Below are positions 36,015 to 45,217 of a stretch of 64,000 nt of DNA, in pieces (the stretch's first letter is position 1; the number at the start of each line of letters is the position of its first letter). The position numbers and the translations under genes were made by a program. The DNA comes from Pyxidicoccus trucidator (GTDB lineage Bacteria > Myxococcota > Myxococcia > Myxococcales > Myxococcaceae), in NCBI RefSeq assembly GCF_010894435.1, contig NZ_JAAIXZ010000011.1:1-64000 (forward strand), in the 5' to 3' direction. The notes under the pieces were generated by a model, which worked only from the letters and a program-made list of their open reading frames with translations, ran no database searches and was not told the DNA's origin.

Positions 36015-38975
36015 CTACTGACGGAAGTACACATTGTCGATGTAGAAAGTGCCCGGGGCGGTGGTGAAGAACTTGAGCAGCCCCAGCCGGTTGAGCCCGC
36101 CGGGAGCTCCGGGCGGACCGAGCGCCGAGAGCGGGACATCAAACGAGACCCACGTGCCCGCGCCGACGGTGTTGGCGCCTGAAGCGAAGTTGTTGCCGGC
36201 GCTGGCTCCGCTCGCCGCGCCGGGTCCGGCGATGGTGCTGGTACCGTCAGCGTTGACCAGGTGAACCTGGAAGTTGGGCGAGCCGTCGGGCGACCACACA
36301 TCGAAGTGCAGCGTGGTCATCGTGGTGGCGTCGATGAGGTTGGCGCCGGTCTGGGTGCCGCCGTGGCAAATCACCGAGTCGGGCGGCGACGGCGTGCCGC
36401 CCGTCGCTCCGATCAGCTCGATGATGGCGAAGCTGTGGGAGGGCACGGTGTACTTCTTCACCACGTGCGAGGTGCCGGCGATGGTGTAGTCGGCGACGGT
36501 GGTGCCGGGCGGGCCGAAGCAGCTCGCGCTGTACGAGCCCACCCGCCCGCTGTAGTCGCCACCCGCGACGCCTCCCGTGTACGCCGCGCTGTACAACGAG
36601 ATCACGCTCTCGGGCGGGGCGGTCGGCGCGGCCGGCGGCGAGGTGGGGACGTCGCCCCCGCCGCCGCCCGCGTTGTTGAAGAAGTAGATGTTGTCGACGT
36701 AGACGGTGCCACCGTTCGGCGCCACGATTACCAGCTGGCCGAAATGCTTCAGGTTGGCGCCCGAGCTGCCGAAGTTGTTGCCAGGGAAGTCGGTGGCGAA
36801 CGAGAGGTCGTACGAGAGCCACTGCCCGGTCGCGAGCGGCGGCGTCGAGTTCGGGGTCAGCGTGGCGATGCCGCTCATCTCACCGCCGTTCATCTGGCCG
36901 TTCGGCCCCGCGTCGACGAGCTTGAACTGCAGGTTGCTGACGTTGTCAGGCGTCCACACGTCGACGTGCAAGTGGGTCATTGCGCTGATGTCGAGCTCGT
37001 TGCTTCCGGTGATGGTGCCGTTGCAGCTTCCCGGCTGGGTCGCGCCCGTCTTTCCGAGCAGCTCGATGCCGACGTAGTTCGCAGCGGGGGTCATCACGTA
37101 CTGGCGCGGGTTGGCGGTCTGGCTCCCCACGGTGATGGGGAGCACGTCGCCGCCGGTCGCCGCGCTCCAGCAGGCGCGCCACGTGTCGACGTTGGCGCTG
37201 CGATCCGAGGCGGTCCCGTTGTAGCCACCCGGCACCGAGCTGTAGACCGAGATCACCTCGGCACCGGCCGGGCGCGCGGGGACGGGCGGCAGGGTGGTCG
37301 GCGTGGCGAGGGCGCCCGCCGTCACCGTGAGGGCGAGCTGATTGGCCGTCGAGACCGTGCCCAGCGAAGCGGTGATGTTGGCGACCAGCGGTGAGGTGCC
37401 GGCGTTGGTGCCGGTGATGAGGCCGCCTTCGCCCACCACGGCGCCCGCGTGGTCCGAGGCGAACGTGAAGTAGCCGGGGCTGGGGGCGCGCAGGGTGATC
37501 GGCTGGGAGTTGATGGTGTAGTCGATCTTCAGGTCGCTCCTCTGCACCGTGTAGCTGGCGCCGCTCGAGAGCTGAGCCGCGGTGTTGAGCCAGGCCGGCG
37601 TCGGCTCGCCGAGCACGCTGCTGCCGAGCCGCTCGTACTGGATGTCGGCGAGCCAGAGGGTGGTCGAGGTGCCGGTGGGGCTGTGGTTGGTGCCGTCGGC
37701 GAAGTGGAAGAGGCCGTCGAGGGCGGTCAGCTTCGACGCCAGCGGAATGGGCACGATGAACTTCTGCCAGGTGGTGGTGAGCGCGAAGCCGTTCTGCTCG
37801 ACATCGTAGAGGTTCGGGCCCACCGCGTTGTTGCCGAAGCCCACCTTCTCGAAGGTCAGCGGCTCGCTCGCCTTGGCCCAGAAGGTCACCGCATCGAACG
37901 AGGTGAGGTCGCGCGGAGCGCGGGTGTCGACGAAGGCGCCCCCGGTGTAGCCGCTCTCCGGGAAGACAATCTTGAGCGACGCGTGACCGGTGTCGTTGAG
38001 GGTGGTGGCGGTGTCCACGCTGACGTCGTTGGTCGAGTCGCCGAAGGGCGTGAGCTGCACCCCTGCGCCGTACGCTCCGGCGTAGAAGACCACGCCCGCC
38101 GGGTCCGGGGTGACGTTGACGACGGTAGAGCCTGCGACCGCGGTTGCCCCCTCGGGAGTCACGCTGGCGGTGATGGTGGTGCTGCCGCTCGCCACGGCGG
38201 TGACGAGGCCAGCCGCGCTGACCGTGGCGGTGGCGGGCGCTAGCGTGGTGAATGTCGCGCTCGAGGTCAGATTCCGCGTGGGGCCCGAGCTGTACGTGCC
38301 GGTGACGAGGAGCTGCGCGGTGGCCCCGGGCGTCAGCGGCACCGGGTTGGGCGTGACCGAGATAGAGACCAGCGTCGGCGCCACCGGCACCACGGTGACC
38401 GAGACGGTGGCGGTCTTCCCCGACGCAGTCACTGTGATGGTGGCGTCGCCAGCGGCAACGGCGGTGATGACGCCCGCGGCGCTGACGGTCGCCACGTCGG
38501 GAGCCGACGAGGCGAAGGCCGCGCTCGAGGTGAGCGTCACGCTCGTGTCGTCGTCGTAGCTGCCCGTCACCGCGAGCGGCTGCGCGTCGCCAACCGTGAG
38601 GGCGACGGTGGCCGGCGTGGCCGAGATCGAGACCAGCACCGGCACCGGCGTCGGCGCTGTGACCGTAACGGTCGCGGTGGCCGTCAGGTCGCCGACGGCC
38701 GCTGTGATGATCGCTCTGCCGGCGGAGACACCGGTGACCACGCCGGTCTCACTCACCGTCGCGATGCCCGCGGCCGACGTGGTCCACGTGGCGGTGTCGA
38801 CGGCTTGTTTCGACCCGTCGCTGAACGTGCGCTCGACATTGAGCACTTGCGTCTGCCCGGTGCCGACGGTCGCCGTCGATGGCGAGATCGCGAGACTACT
38901 GGAGACGGAAGACCCGCAGCCGATTGCCAGGAAGATGAGGATGAAGCCGCAGATACCGCGCACGGGTCGGAGCAA
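36015..38975 (-). CDS. Big-2 repeat surface lipoprotein with beta-sandwich modules
   Basis: About 986 residues. The lipoprotein leader is FILIFLAIGCGSS. Three bacterial Ig-like (Big_2) domains follow (WTTSAAGIATVSETGVVTGV pattern). The rest consists of a carbohydrate-binding-like beta domain, a further Ig-like part and two similar C-terminal beta-sandwich domains ending in FYIDNVYF and VYVDNIYF. No catalytic motif is visible, so binding of polysaccharide or attachment is likely. I favour TTG 38975, which has AGGGA six bases upstream; the frame is also open to a TTG at 39017 lying inside a palindrome. It leads the operon with the di-haem protein. Confidence 0.8.
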   Translation of the reverse strand: MLRPVRGICGFILIFLAIGCGSSVSSSLAISPSTATVGTGQTQVLNVERTFSDGSKQAVDTATWTTSAAGIATVSETGVVTGVSAGRAIITAAVGDLTATATVTVTAPTPVPVLVSISATPATVALTVGDAQPLAVTGSYDDDTSVTLTSSAAFASSAPDVATVSAAGVITAVAAGDATITVTASGKTATVSVTVVPVAPTLVSISVTPNPVPLTPGATAQLLVTGTYSSGPTRNLTSSATFTTLAPATATVSAAGLVTAVASGSTTITASVTPEGATAVAGSTVVNVTPDPAGVVFYAGAYGAGVQLTPFGDSTNDVSVDTATTLNDTGHASLKIVFPESGYTGGAFVDTRAPRDLTSFDAVTFWAKASEPLTFEKVGFGNNAVGPNLYDVEQNGFALTTTWQKFIVPIPLASKLTALDGLFHFADGTNHSPTGTSTTLWLADIQYERLGSSVLGEPTPAWLNTAAQLSSGASYTVQRSDLKIDYTINSQPITLRAPSPGYFTFASDHAGAVVGEGGLITGTNAGTSPLVANITASLGTVSTANQLALTVTAGALATPTTLPPVPARPAGAEVISVYSSVPGGYNGTASDRSANVDTWRACWSAATGGDVLPITVGSQTANPRQYVMTPAANYVGIELLGKTGATQPGSCNGTITGSNELDISAMTHLHVDVWTPDNVSNLQFKLVDAGPNGQMNGGEMSGIATLTPNSTPPLATGQWLSYDLSFATDFPGNNFGSSGANLKHFGQLVIVAPNGGTVYVDNIYFFNNAGGGGGDVPTSPPAAPTAPPESVISLYSAAYTGGVAGGDYSGRVGSYSASCFGPPGTTVADYTIAGTSHVVKKYTVPSHSFAIIELIGATGGTPSPPDSVICHGGTQTGANLIDATTMTTLHFDVWSPDGSPNFQVHLVNADGTSTIAGPGAASGASAGNNFASGANTVGAGTWVSFDVPLSALGPPGAPGGLNRLGLLKFFTTAPGTFYIDNVYFRQ

Positions 38976-38997
38976 TGTTGTTCCCTCGGCCGAACAC

Positions 38998-39018
38998 TTT
39001 GTTCGCCGTCCGAACAAA
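38998..39018. promoter_or_regulatory. Palindrome upstream of the Big-2/di-haem operon
   Basis: Perfect 8-bp arms TTTGTTCG and CGAACAAA flank CCGTC. A related half-site, TGTTCGG, occurs just downstream near 38990. Its position 23-43 bases before the likely start codon suggests an operator for a dimeric repressor. It is not a Bacillus-type LexA box, because the half-sites are in the opposite order. Confidence 0.5.
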
Positions 39019-39086
39019 CTATCTTTGACTCAACGATGTAAAGGCGCGGTGCGTCGTCCCCTCGGCCAGCAGGCCTACAGGGGCCG

Positions 39087-39986
39087 TCAGGGCTTCAACT
39101 GCGCCGCCGCGGCCTCCCGGTGCGCCGGCTGGCCCGTGGTCAGCGCATAGAGGGCGTAGGCAATGGGCCCGGCCGCGAGCAGCTCCATGCAGTGATCGCC
39201 CAGCCTGTCCCAGACCTGCCCGCCGGCCTTCACGTAGGCGTCGACGGTGGCCTCGAACACGGCGTCCACGCCGAGCATCCGCTGAAACACGAAGTCGCGT
39301 GCAGGGTCACCGACCTTGGCGGTGGTCCAGTCGAGCACACCGGTGATGGTGTCGTCGGGGGCCAGCAGGACGTGTGCGGGGTACAGCTCACCATGCGTCA
39401 GCGTGACGTGCCGGGGCCAGTAGGAGTCCTCACCCAGCCAGCTCTCCCAGCGCCGGATGAGCGCTTCGGCAACGTCGAACTCCTTCCGGACCTGGGCGAT
39501 CTCGGCGGCCCAGCCGGCGCGAACCTGGTCGGGTGTCTCGACCTTCAGGCCGGCGCGCCCGGCCTCCTCGATGCTGATTCCGTGCAGCCGGCTGAGCAGG
39601 TGGCCGAACTCCCTGGCGTAGACGCGTGATTCGCGGTCGAAGTGCCACACGGGTTCGCCAGAGGCCGGGTCGAGGGTCAGCCCGGGTCTGCCGGGCAGGG
39701 CCCGGTAGGCGATGAGACTCCGGTCGGCGACCTGCCACTGAGGGACGGGGACTCCGAGGCGCGGACCGACGAAGTCCAGAATCGCTCGCTCCTCACCAAG
39801 CTTCGCGGAGACGTCGTCGCGCCGGGGAATCCGGAGGACCCACTCAACGCCGCCTGAGTCGCGAGCCATCACGACGCGATAGTCGAGCCCCGCCTCGTTG
39901 ACCGACAGCGACTCGGGCTTGAGCTCCAGTCCGTGCGAGGCGGCACGTTCGAGAATCTGCCGGGCATCATCTGTAGGGAGGGGCAT
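39087..39986 (-). CDS. Macrolide 2'-phosphotransferase-like protein
   Basis: A 299-residue aminoglycoside/macrolide phosphotransferase-fold kinase. The N-lobe has EWVLRIPRRDD. The catalytic loop reads LTHGELYPAHVLL (His198-Gly199-Glu200), where the usual motif is HGD. The metal-binding motif is ITGVLDWTTAKVGDPARDF. The DWT..KVGDP form is characteristic of Mph enzymes, which inactivate erythromycin-type drugs with GTP. Glu in place of the catalytic Asp may occur in some Mph subfamilies or may reduce activity. The gene is on the same strand as the Big-2 gene but probably separate from it. Confidence 0.85.
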   Translation of the reverse strand: MPLPTDDARQILERAASHGLELKPESLSVNEAGLDYRVVMARDSGGVEWVLRIPRRDDVSAKLGEERAILDFVGPRLGVPVPQWQVADRSLIAYRALPGRPGLTLDPASGEPVWHFDRESRVYAREFGHLLSRLHGISIEEAGRAGLKVETPDQVRAGWAAEIAQVRKEFDVAEALIRRWESWLGEDSYWPRHVTLTHGELYPAHVLLAPDDTITGVLDWTTAKVGDPARDFVFQRMLGVDAVFEATVDAYVKAGGQVWDRLGDHCMELLAAGPIAYALYALTTGQPAHREAAAAQLKP

Positions 39987-40107
39987 GGCGCGCGGGCAGC
40001 TCGGCGGAAGTTCTGCATCATTTTCCCCCTCGTGGGCTCCTCACCGCAATGACAGCAGGACGCCCGCTCCACAGGTGAACAATTCATCTCTCCCTGAGAA
40101 TGGCCTC

Positions 40108-42090
40108 ATGAATAGAACGTCCACGCCCCTGCTGCTGGCGCTGAGCCTGGCACTGCTCGCGGGCTGCTCCGCCCCGCCCTCCCCGACCGGCTCGGCCTCG
40201 CTCTCCGTCTCCTTGCCCCAGGCCCTCGCCTTCTCGGTCTCCCGCGTCTCCATCACCGCCAGCGCCGTGGATCTCCCCCCGGTCACCTCGGAGCTCGTCT
40301 TCACCGATGGCGTCTGGGGCGGCCTGCTCGGCGGCCTCCCTGCTGGCGACAACCGCGCCTTCCTGGCTCAGGCCTTCGATTCCGCCGGCACCCGGCTCTT
40401 CGAGGGCTCCACCTCCGGCGTCACCATCTCCCCCGAGCAGACGGCCCTCGTCGCCATCACCCTCCAGCAGCTCAGCACCCCTTCCCCCTTCCTGAACTCC
40501 ACCCCCGTCATCGACGGGCTGGTCGCCCCCGCCACCTCGGTGCCCGCGGGGGGCACCCTCTCGTTCGCCGTCACCGCGCACGACCCGGACCTGGGAGACA
40601 CCCTGTCCCAGGCGTGGTCCGCCACCGCGGGCTCCTTCTCCTCGACCTCCTCGGCCTCCACCTCGTGGACGGCGCCCGACGCCATCGGCATCCAGACCCT
40701 GACCTTCACCGTCACCGACTCGCGGGGCCTCTCCGCCTCGCTCTCCCGGGCTGTCTACGTCATCTCGAACCAGCCCTTCATCGTCTCCTCGTCCCAGTCC
40801 TCGGGCACCGCCTCTCCCGGCGAAGCACTCACCTTCACGGTGGTGGCCGGCGATCCCCGGGGCTCGGCGCTGTCCTTCTCCTGGTCCGCCAGCACGGGGT
40901 TGCTCGGCACCGCCGTCGACAGCGCGTCCACCAGCCGCATCCTCTGGAGAGCCCCCTCGTGTCACTCCGAGGGCCCGCCGCCGAGCATCACCGTCACCGT
41001 CACCAACGCCTTCGCCCAGACAGCGCCCCAGGGCTTCGTGGTGACGGGGCTTCCCTTCTGTGGCACTGCGAACTGGACCGCCACGGGCTCCCTGGCCGCG
41101 CGTCGTGAACGCCACACGGCGACGCCGCTCCTCGACGGCACGGTCCTCGTCGCGGGGGGCTTCAACTACGACATGTATCCCCCCGCGGCGGAGCGGTACG
41201 ACCCGGCCACGGGGCTCTGGAGCGCGACCGGCGTCCTCATCAAGCCCCGCATCGGCCACACGGCGACGCGGCTGCTCGACGGCAGGGTGCTCGTGGTGGG
41301 GGGCTCCGATGGCAACTGGGGCTTCTTCACCTTGGCGGAGGTGTACGACCCGGCCACGGGCCTCTGGAGCGAGACGGGCCACATGAGCCTGTCTCGCCAG
41401 GACCACGCGGCGACGCTGCTGCCCGACGGCAAGGTGCTCGTCTCGGGGGGAAGCGGGGACTGGGGCTTCTTCGCGTCGGCGGAGGTGTACGACCCGGCCA
41501 CGGGCGCATGGAGCCTGACCGGCTCCATGGCCTCGACCCGCGACGGCCACATCGCGACGCCGTTGCCCGACGGCACGGTGCTCGTCTCGGGGGGACGGGA
41601 TGGGATGGGGGAGCTCCTCACGACGGCGGAGGTGTACGACCCGGCCACGGGCACCTGGAGCGCGACGGGCCCCATGGCCGTGGCTCGCCTGGGACACAAG
41701 GCGACGCCACTGCTCGACGGCAGGGTGCTCGTCACCGGGGGAGGCAACTACAACCCCATCGCGGCGGCGGAGGTGTACGACCCGGCCACGGGCACCTGGA
41801 GCGCCGCCGGAAGCATGACTTTCCCTCGCCTGGTCCACACCGCGACGACGCTGCTCGACGGCAGGGTGCTCGTCTCGGGGGGCGGCGATTCCAGTGGCCC
41901 CCTGGCGACGGCGGAGGTGTACGACCCCGTCTCGAACACCTGGAGAGGTGCTGGTGTCATGGCCTCGCGTCGCGGCAACCACACAGCGACACGGCTGCCG
42001 GACGGCACGGTCCTCATCGCGGGGGGATTCGACTGGACCGCGGGCCACCACCTGACGGGGGCGGAGTTGTACGCGCCCTCGAGCCCGTGA
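40108..42090 (+). CDS. Kelch-repeat lipoprotein A
   Basis: A 660-residue surface lipoprotein. The leader has lipobox LLAGC (Cys about residue 20). Two Ig-like/PKD-type beta domains follow (roughly residues 130-330; LTFTVTDSRGLSA, VTVTNAF). Seven kelch repeats of about 48 residues form a complete beta-propeller from residue 330 to the end; each reads like HTATPLLDGTVLVAGG, then AEVYDPATGTWSATG. No catalytic residue is evident; adhesion or glycan binding is likely. A paralogue follows after 30 bases, probably in the same operon. Confidence 0.9.
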   Translation: MNRTSTPLLLALSLALLAGCSAPPSPTGSASLSVSLPQALAFSVSRVSITASAVDLPPVTSELVFTDGVWGGLLGGLPAGDNRAFLAQAFDSAGTRLFEGSTSGVTISPEQTALVAITLQQLSTPSPFLNSTPVIDGLVAPATSVPAGGTLSFAVTAHDPDLGDTLSQAWSATAGSFSSTSSASTSWTAPDAIGIQTLTFTVTDSRGLSASLSRAVYVISNQPFIVSSSQSSGTASPGEALTFTVVAGDPRGSALSFSWSASTGLLGTAVDSASTSRILWRAPSCHSEGPPPSITVTVTNAFAQTAPQGFVVTGLPFCGTANWTATGSLAARRERHTATPLLDGTVLVAGGFNYDMYPPAAERYDPATGLWSATGVLIKPRIGHTATRLLDGRVLVVGGSDGNWGFFTLAEVYDPATGLWSETGHMSLSRQDHAATLLPDGKVLVSGGSGDWGFFASAEVYDPATGAWSLTGSMASTRDGHIATPLPDGTVLVSGGRDGMGELLTTAEVYDPATGTWSATGPMAVARLGHKATPLLDGRVLVTGGGNYNPIAAAEVYDPATGTWSAAGSMTFPRLVHTATTLLDGRVLVSGGGDSSGPLATAEVYDPVSNTWRGAGVMASRRGNHTATRLPDGTVLIAGGFDWTAGHHLTGAELYAPSSP

Positions 42091-42120
42091 GCCATTGGAC
42101 TCGCTCTCAAGGACTCCCCC

Positions 42121-44433
42121 ATGAACAAGACCACCACGCCCCTGCTGCTGGCGCTGTCCCTGGCATGGCTCGCGGGCTGCCCTGCCCCGACCTCCCCTCC
42201 CCCGACCTCCTCTACCGGCTCGGCCCAGCTCGCCGTCTCCGTGCCCCAGGCCCACGCCGCCTCTGTCTCCCGCGTCACCGTCACCGCCAGCGCCGCGGAT
42301 CTCCCCTCCGTCTCCGTGGAGCTCGGGCTCTCCCATGGTGTCTGGAGCGGAGTGCTCGACAACCTCGCTCCCGGCGCCGACCGCACCTTCCTCGCGCGGG
42401 CCTTCGACGCCTCGGGCACCCCGCGCTTCGAGGGCTCCGCCTCCGGCGTCGTCATCTCCCCCGGGCAGACGTCCTTCATCGCCCTCTCCTTCCAGCCCGT
42501 CGAGCCTCCCCCGGCCTCCGTCAACAGGCCCCCGGTCATCGACTCCCTGGTCGCCGCCTCTACCTCCGTGACCACGGGCAGCGCCCTCTCCCTCGTCGCC
42601 ACCGCGCGCGATCCCGACCCGGGCGATACCCTGTCCTACGCCTGGTCTTCCGCCGCGGGCGCCTTCTCGTCGGAGGCCTCGGCCGCCACCACGTGGACGG
42701 CCCCGGTCTCCCCAGGCCGTCAGGTCCTCACCCTCACCGTCACCGACGCGCAGGGCCTCGCCGCCTCGTTCTCCCTAGCCATCGACGTCACGCCCGTCCC
42801 GGTGCGGGGCGACGCGCGGATCTCCATCTCCTTCAACACCTTCCCCCAGGTCTCCGCCATCAGCGTCACCCTCACCCAGCCGACCGTGGGGCAGACGACG
42901 ACGGTCTCCGCCTCCGCCGCGGACCTGGATGGCGACAGCCTCTCCTACTCCTGGACGGCCAGCTGCCCGGGCACCTGGGCCCAGCGCACCTCCAGCTCCG
43001 CCCGGTTCACTCCTTCCACCCTGCCCTTCAGCCCCTGCGACAACTGCCGCCTGACGGTCCGGGTCTCCGACGAGCGCGGCGGGCTGGCCTCCGGCACGGT
43101 GGCCCTGTGCATCAGCCCGCCCCCCATCCCGCCCCACTTCACGCCCATCATCCGCTACGCCTCTCGCTCCTCGGACACGGCCGCTCCCGGCCAGGAGCTC
43201 ACCTTCGAGGTGATGGCCAGCGACCCCGAGGACTCCCCGCTCTCCTTCTCCTGGGCCACCAACGCCGGCTGGCTCGGCGGAGAGAGCACGGGCACGTCCA
43301 CCAGCCGCATCACCTGGACGGCCCCCTCGTGTGTCTCCACGAGCTTTCCTCCGGGCATCACCGCCACCGTCACCAACGCCTTCTCCCTGACGGCCACCCA
43401 CAGCTTCCCGGTGACGGGGCTGCCGGCCTGTGCATCGGATTGGAGCGCGACGGGCGCCATGGTCTCGCCTCGCACCCAACACACGGTGACGCTGCTGCTC
43501 GACGGCAAGGTGCTCGTGACGGGGGGCTACAGCGAGTTGAGCGGCCCCACCACGACGACGGAGGTGTACGACCCGGCCTCGGGCACCTGGAGCGCGACGG
43601 GCGCCATGCACGTGCCTCGCGCCAACCATACGGCGACGCTGCTGCTCGACGGGAAGGTGCTCATCACAGGAGGACAGGACACCGCGACAGCGGAGGTGTA
43701 CGACCCGGCCTCGGGCACCTGGAGCACGACGGGCTCCCTGGCCGTGCTGCGCTTCGATCACACTGCGACACTGCTGCCCGGCGGCAAGGTGCTCGTCTCG
43801 GGGGGACAGAGCGTGGGTGTCACGCTCGCGATGGTGGAGGTGTACGACCCGGCCTCGGGCACCTGGAGCGTCGCCGGCTCCATGGCCTCGCCTCGCATCG
43901 GCCACGCGGCGACGCCGCTGCCTGGCGGCAAGGTGCTCGTGACGGGGGGATACAGCGGTAACGGTGCCGAGCGCGAGACGACGGAGGTATACGATTCGGC
44001 CTCGGGTACCTGGAGCGCCGGGGCCACCATGTCCTCGACGCGCGCCCGCCACGCCGCGACGCCTCTGTCCGACGGCAAGGTGCTCGTCTCGGGGGGAGTC
44101 TCCGGTGGGGGCCTGCTCGCGACAGTGGAGGTATACGACCCGGCCTCGGACACCTGGAGCACGACCGCTTCCCTGTCCTGGCCTCGCGAACGTCACACGG
44201 CGACGCCGCTGTCCGACGGCAAGGTGCTCGTCTCGGGGGGCGGCGGCAATGGGGGCCTGCTCGCGACGGCGGAGGTGTACGACCCGGCCTCGGGCACCTG
44301 GAGCACGACCTCTTCCCTGTCCTGGCGGCGCCTGAACCACCTCGCGACGCGGCTGCTCAACGGCAAGGTGCTCGTCTCGGGGGGAATCAGCGATGACAGC
44401 TACCTGGCGACGGCGGAGCTGTACACGCCCTGA
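42121..44433 (+). CDS. Kelch-repeat lipoprotein B (tandem paralogue)
   Basis: A 770-residue paralogue of the preceding gene with the same order of parts: leader with lipobox LAGC, N-terminal beta domain, Ig/PKD-like domains, then seven kelch repeats (HTATLLLDGKVLVTGG, then EVYDPASGTWSTTG). It has one more Ig-like domain than its neighbour (about residues 240-340). The DNA of the two leaders and of the repeats is strongly alike, pointing to recent tandem duplication with room for recombination. It is expected on the cell surface. Confidence 0.9.
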   Translation: MNKTTTPLLLALSLAWLAGCPAPTSPPPTSSTGSAQLAVSVPQAHAASVSRVTVTASAADLPSVSVELGLSHGVWSGVLDNLAPGADRTFLARAFDASGTPRFEGSASGVVISPGQTSFIALSFQPVEPPPASVNRPPVIDSLVAASTSVTTGSALSLVATARDPDPGDTLSYAWSSAAGAFSSEASAATTWTAPVSPGRQVLTLTVTDAQGLAASFSLAIDVTPVPVRGDARISISFNTFPQVSAISVTLTQPTVGQTTTVSASAADLDGDSLSYSWTASCPGTWAQRTSSSARFTPSTLPFSPCDNCRLTVRVSDERGGLASGTVALCISPPPIPPHFTPIIRYASRSSDTAAPGQELTFEVMASDPEDSPLSFSWATNAGWLGGESTGTSTSRITWTAPSCVSTSFPPGITATVTNAFSLTATHSFPVTGLPACASDWSATGAMVSPRTQHTVTLLLDGKVLVTGGYSELSGPTTTTEVYDPASGTWSATGAMHVPRANHTATLLLDGKVLITGGQDTATAEVYDPASGTWSTTGSLAVLRFDHTATLLPGGKVLVSGGQSVGVTLAMVEVYDPASGTWSVAGSMASPRIGHAATPLPGGKVLVTGGYSGNGAERETTEVYDSASGTWSAGATMSSTRARHAATPLSDGKVLVSGGVSGGGLLATVEVYDPASDTWSTTASLSWPRERHTATPLSDGKVLVSGGGGNGGLLATAEVYDPASGTWSTTSSLSWRRLNHLATRLLNGKVLVSGGISDDSYLATAELYTP

Positions 44434-44552
44434 GCCCTGGGAGCAGGAAACAATCGAGGACGCCACGGAACCACCGGAACAGCTTCTTCGCCGGCCCTGG
44501 CGACGCTGAGCGTGAGCAGGCTGATGACCTCCATCGCGCTGCTCGCACGGCT

Positions 44553-45197
44553 ATGCTCCGGGAAATGCTGACCCTCGTCGCCATCGCGGACACCCATGGC
44601 TATCACCAGGATCTCACCATCCCTGAGGGAGACATTCTCATCCATGCGGGAGACCTCACGCGGCAGGGGACTCTTGAGGAACTCGCCGAGGTGAACCAAT
44701 TCCTCGCCGGACTTCCACACCGGCACAAGGTGGTGGTGGCGGGCAATCATGACTGGTGCTTCCAGAAGAGCCCGGCCCAGGCGCGCACCGTCCTGACGGC
44801 CGCCACCTATCTGGAGGACGAGTCCACCATCATCGAGGGCCTGAAGTTCCATGGCAGTCCCTGGCAGCCCTGGTTCATGGACTGGGCCTTCAATCTCCCC
44901 CGAGGCCCGGAGCTGGCGCGGCGATGGGCTCAGATTCCTGATGACACGGATATCCTCATCACCCACGGCCCACCCCTGGGATTCGGGGACCACCTGGGCG
45001 GAGGAGAGCGCTGCGGCTGCGAGGAGCTTCTCAAGCGCGTTCGGCAGGTGCGGCCAAAGCTGCATCTGTTCGGCCACATCCACCAGGACGGCGGCGTCTG
45101 GACGGAAGGAGCGACGACTTTCGCCAACGTCACCTCGGATGAGTGCATGCTCCCTCCACGGGTGCTCACACTCCCGCAGGTTGTCCGGAGCGCGTAG
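44553..45197 (+). CDS. Calcineurin-like metallophosphoesterase (MPPED-like)
   Basis: A 214-residue phosphoesterase with all signature motifs of the dinuclear metal family: IADTHGY, HAGDLTRQG, VVAGNHDWCF, ITHGPPLG and LFGHIHQDGG. The NHDW and short length resemble the MPPED/239FB branch, which cleaves cyclic nucleotides or other phosphodiesters in vitro. The start is ATG 44553, with an alternative ATG at 44565. It is cytoplasmic. The kinase gene starts 20 bases downstream, so the two may be co-transcribed. The natural substrate is unknown. Confidence 0.92.
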   Translation: MLREMLTLVAIADTHGYHQDLTIPEGDILIHAGDLTRQGTLEELAEVNQFLAGLPHRHKVVVAGNHDWCFQKSPAQARTVLTAATYLEDESTIIEGLKFHGSPWQPWFMDWAFNLPRGPELARRWAQIPDDTDILITHGPPLGFGDHLGGGERCGCEELLKRVRQVRPKLHLFGHIHQDGGVWTEGATTFANVTSDECMLPPRVLTLPQVVRSA

Positions 45198-45217
45198 GCG
45201 TTTTCGTTCGGGAACCC

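Noticed and set aside
38998-39018. A LexA/SOS box
   Set aside because: The half-sites are in the order GTTCG..CGAAC, the reverse of the CGAAC..GTTCG box, and no SOS gene follows.
39087-39986. Evidence of an acquired resistance cassette
   Set aside because: No integron, IS or composition change is seen around the gene; it looks like a resident chromosomal gene.
43963-44466. Long frames opposite or out of phase with the kelch repeats
   Set aside because: Their apparent repeats only mirror the DNA periodicity of the real kelch-coding frame.
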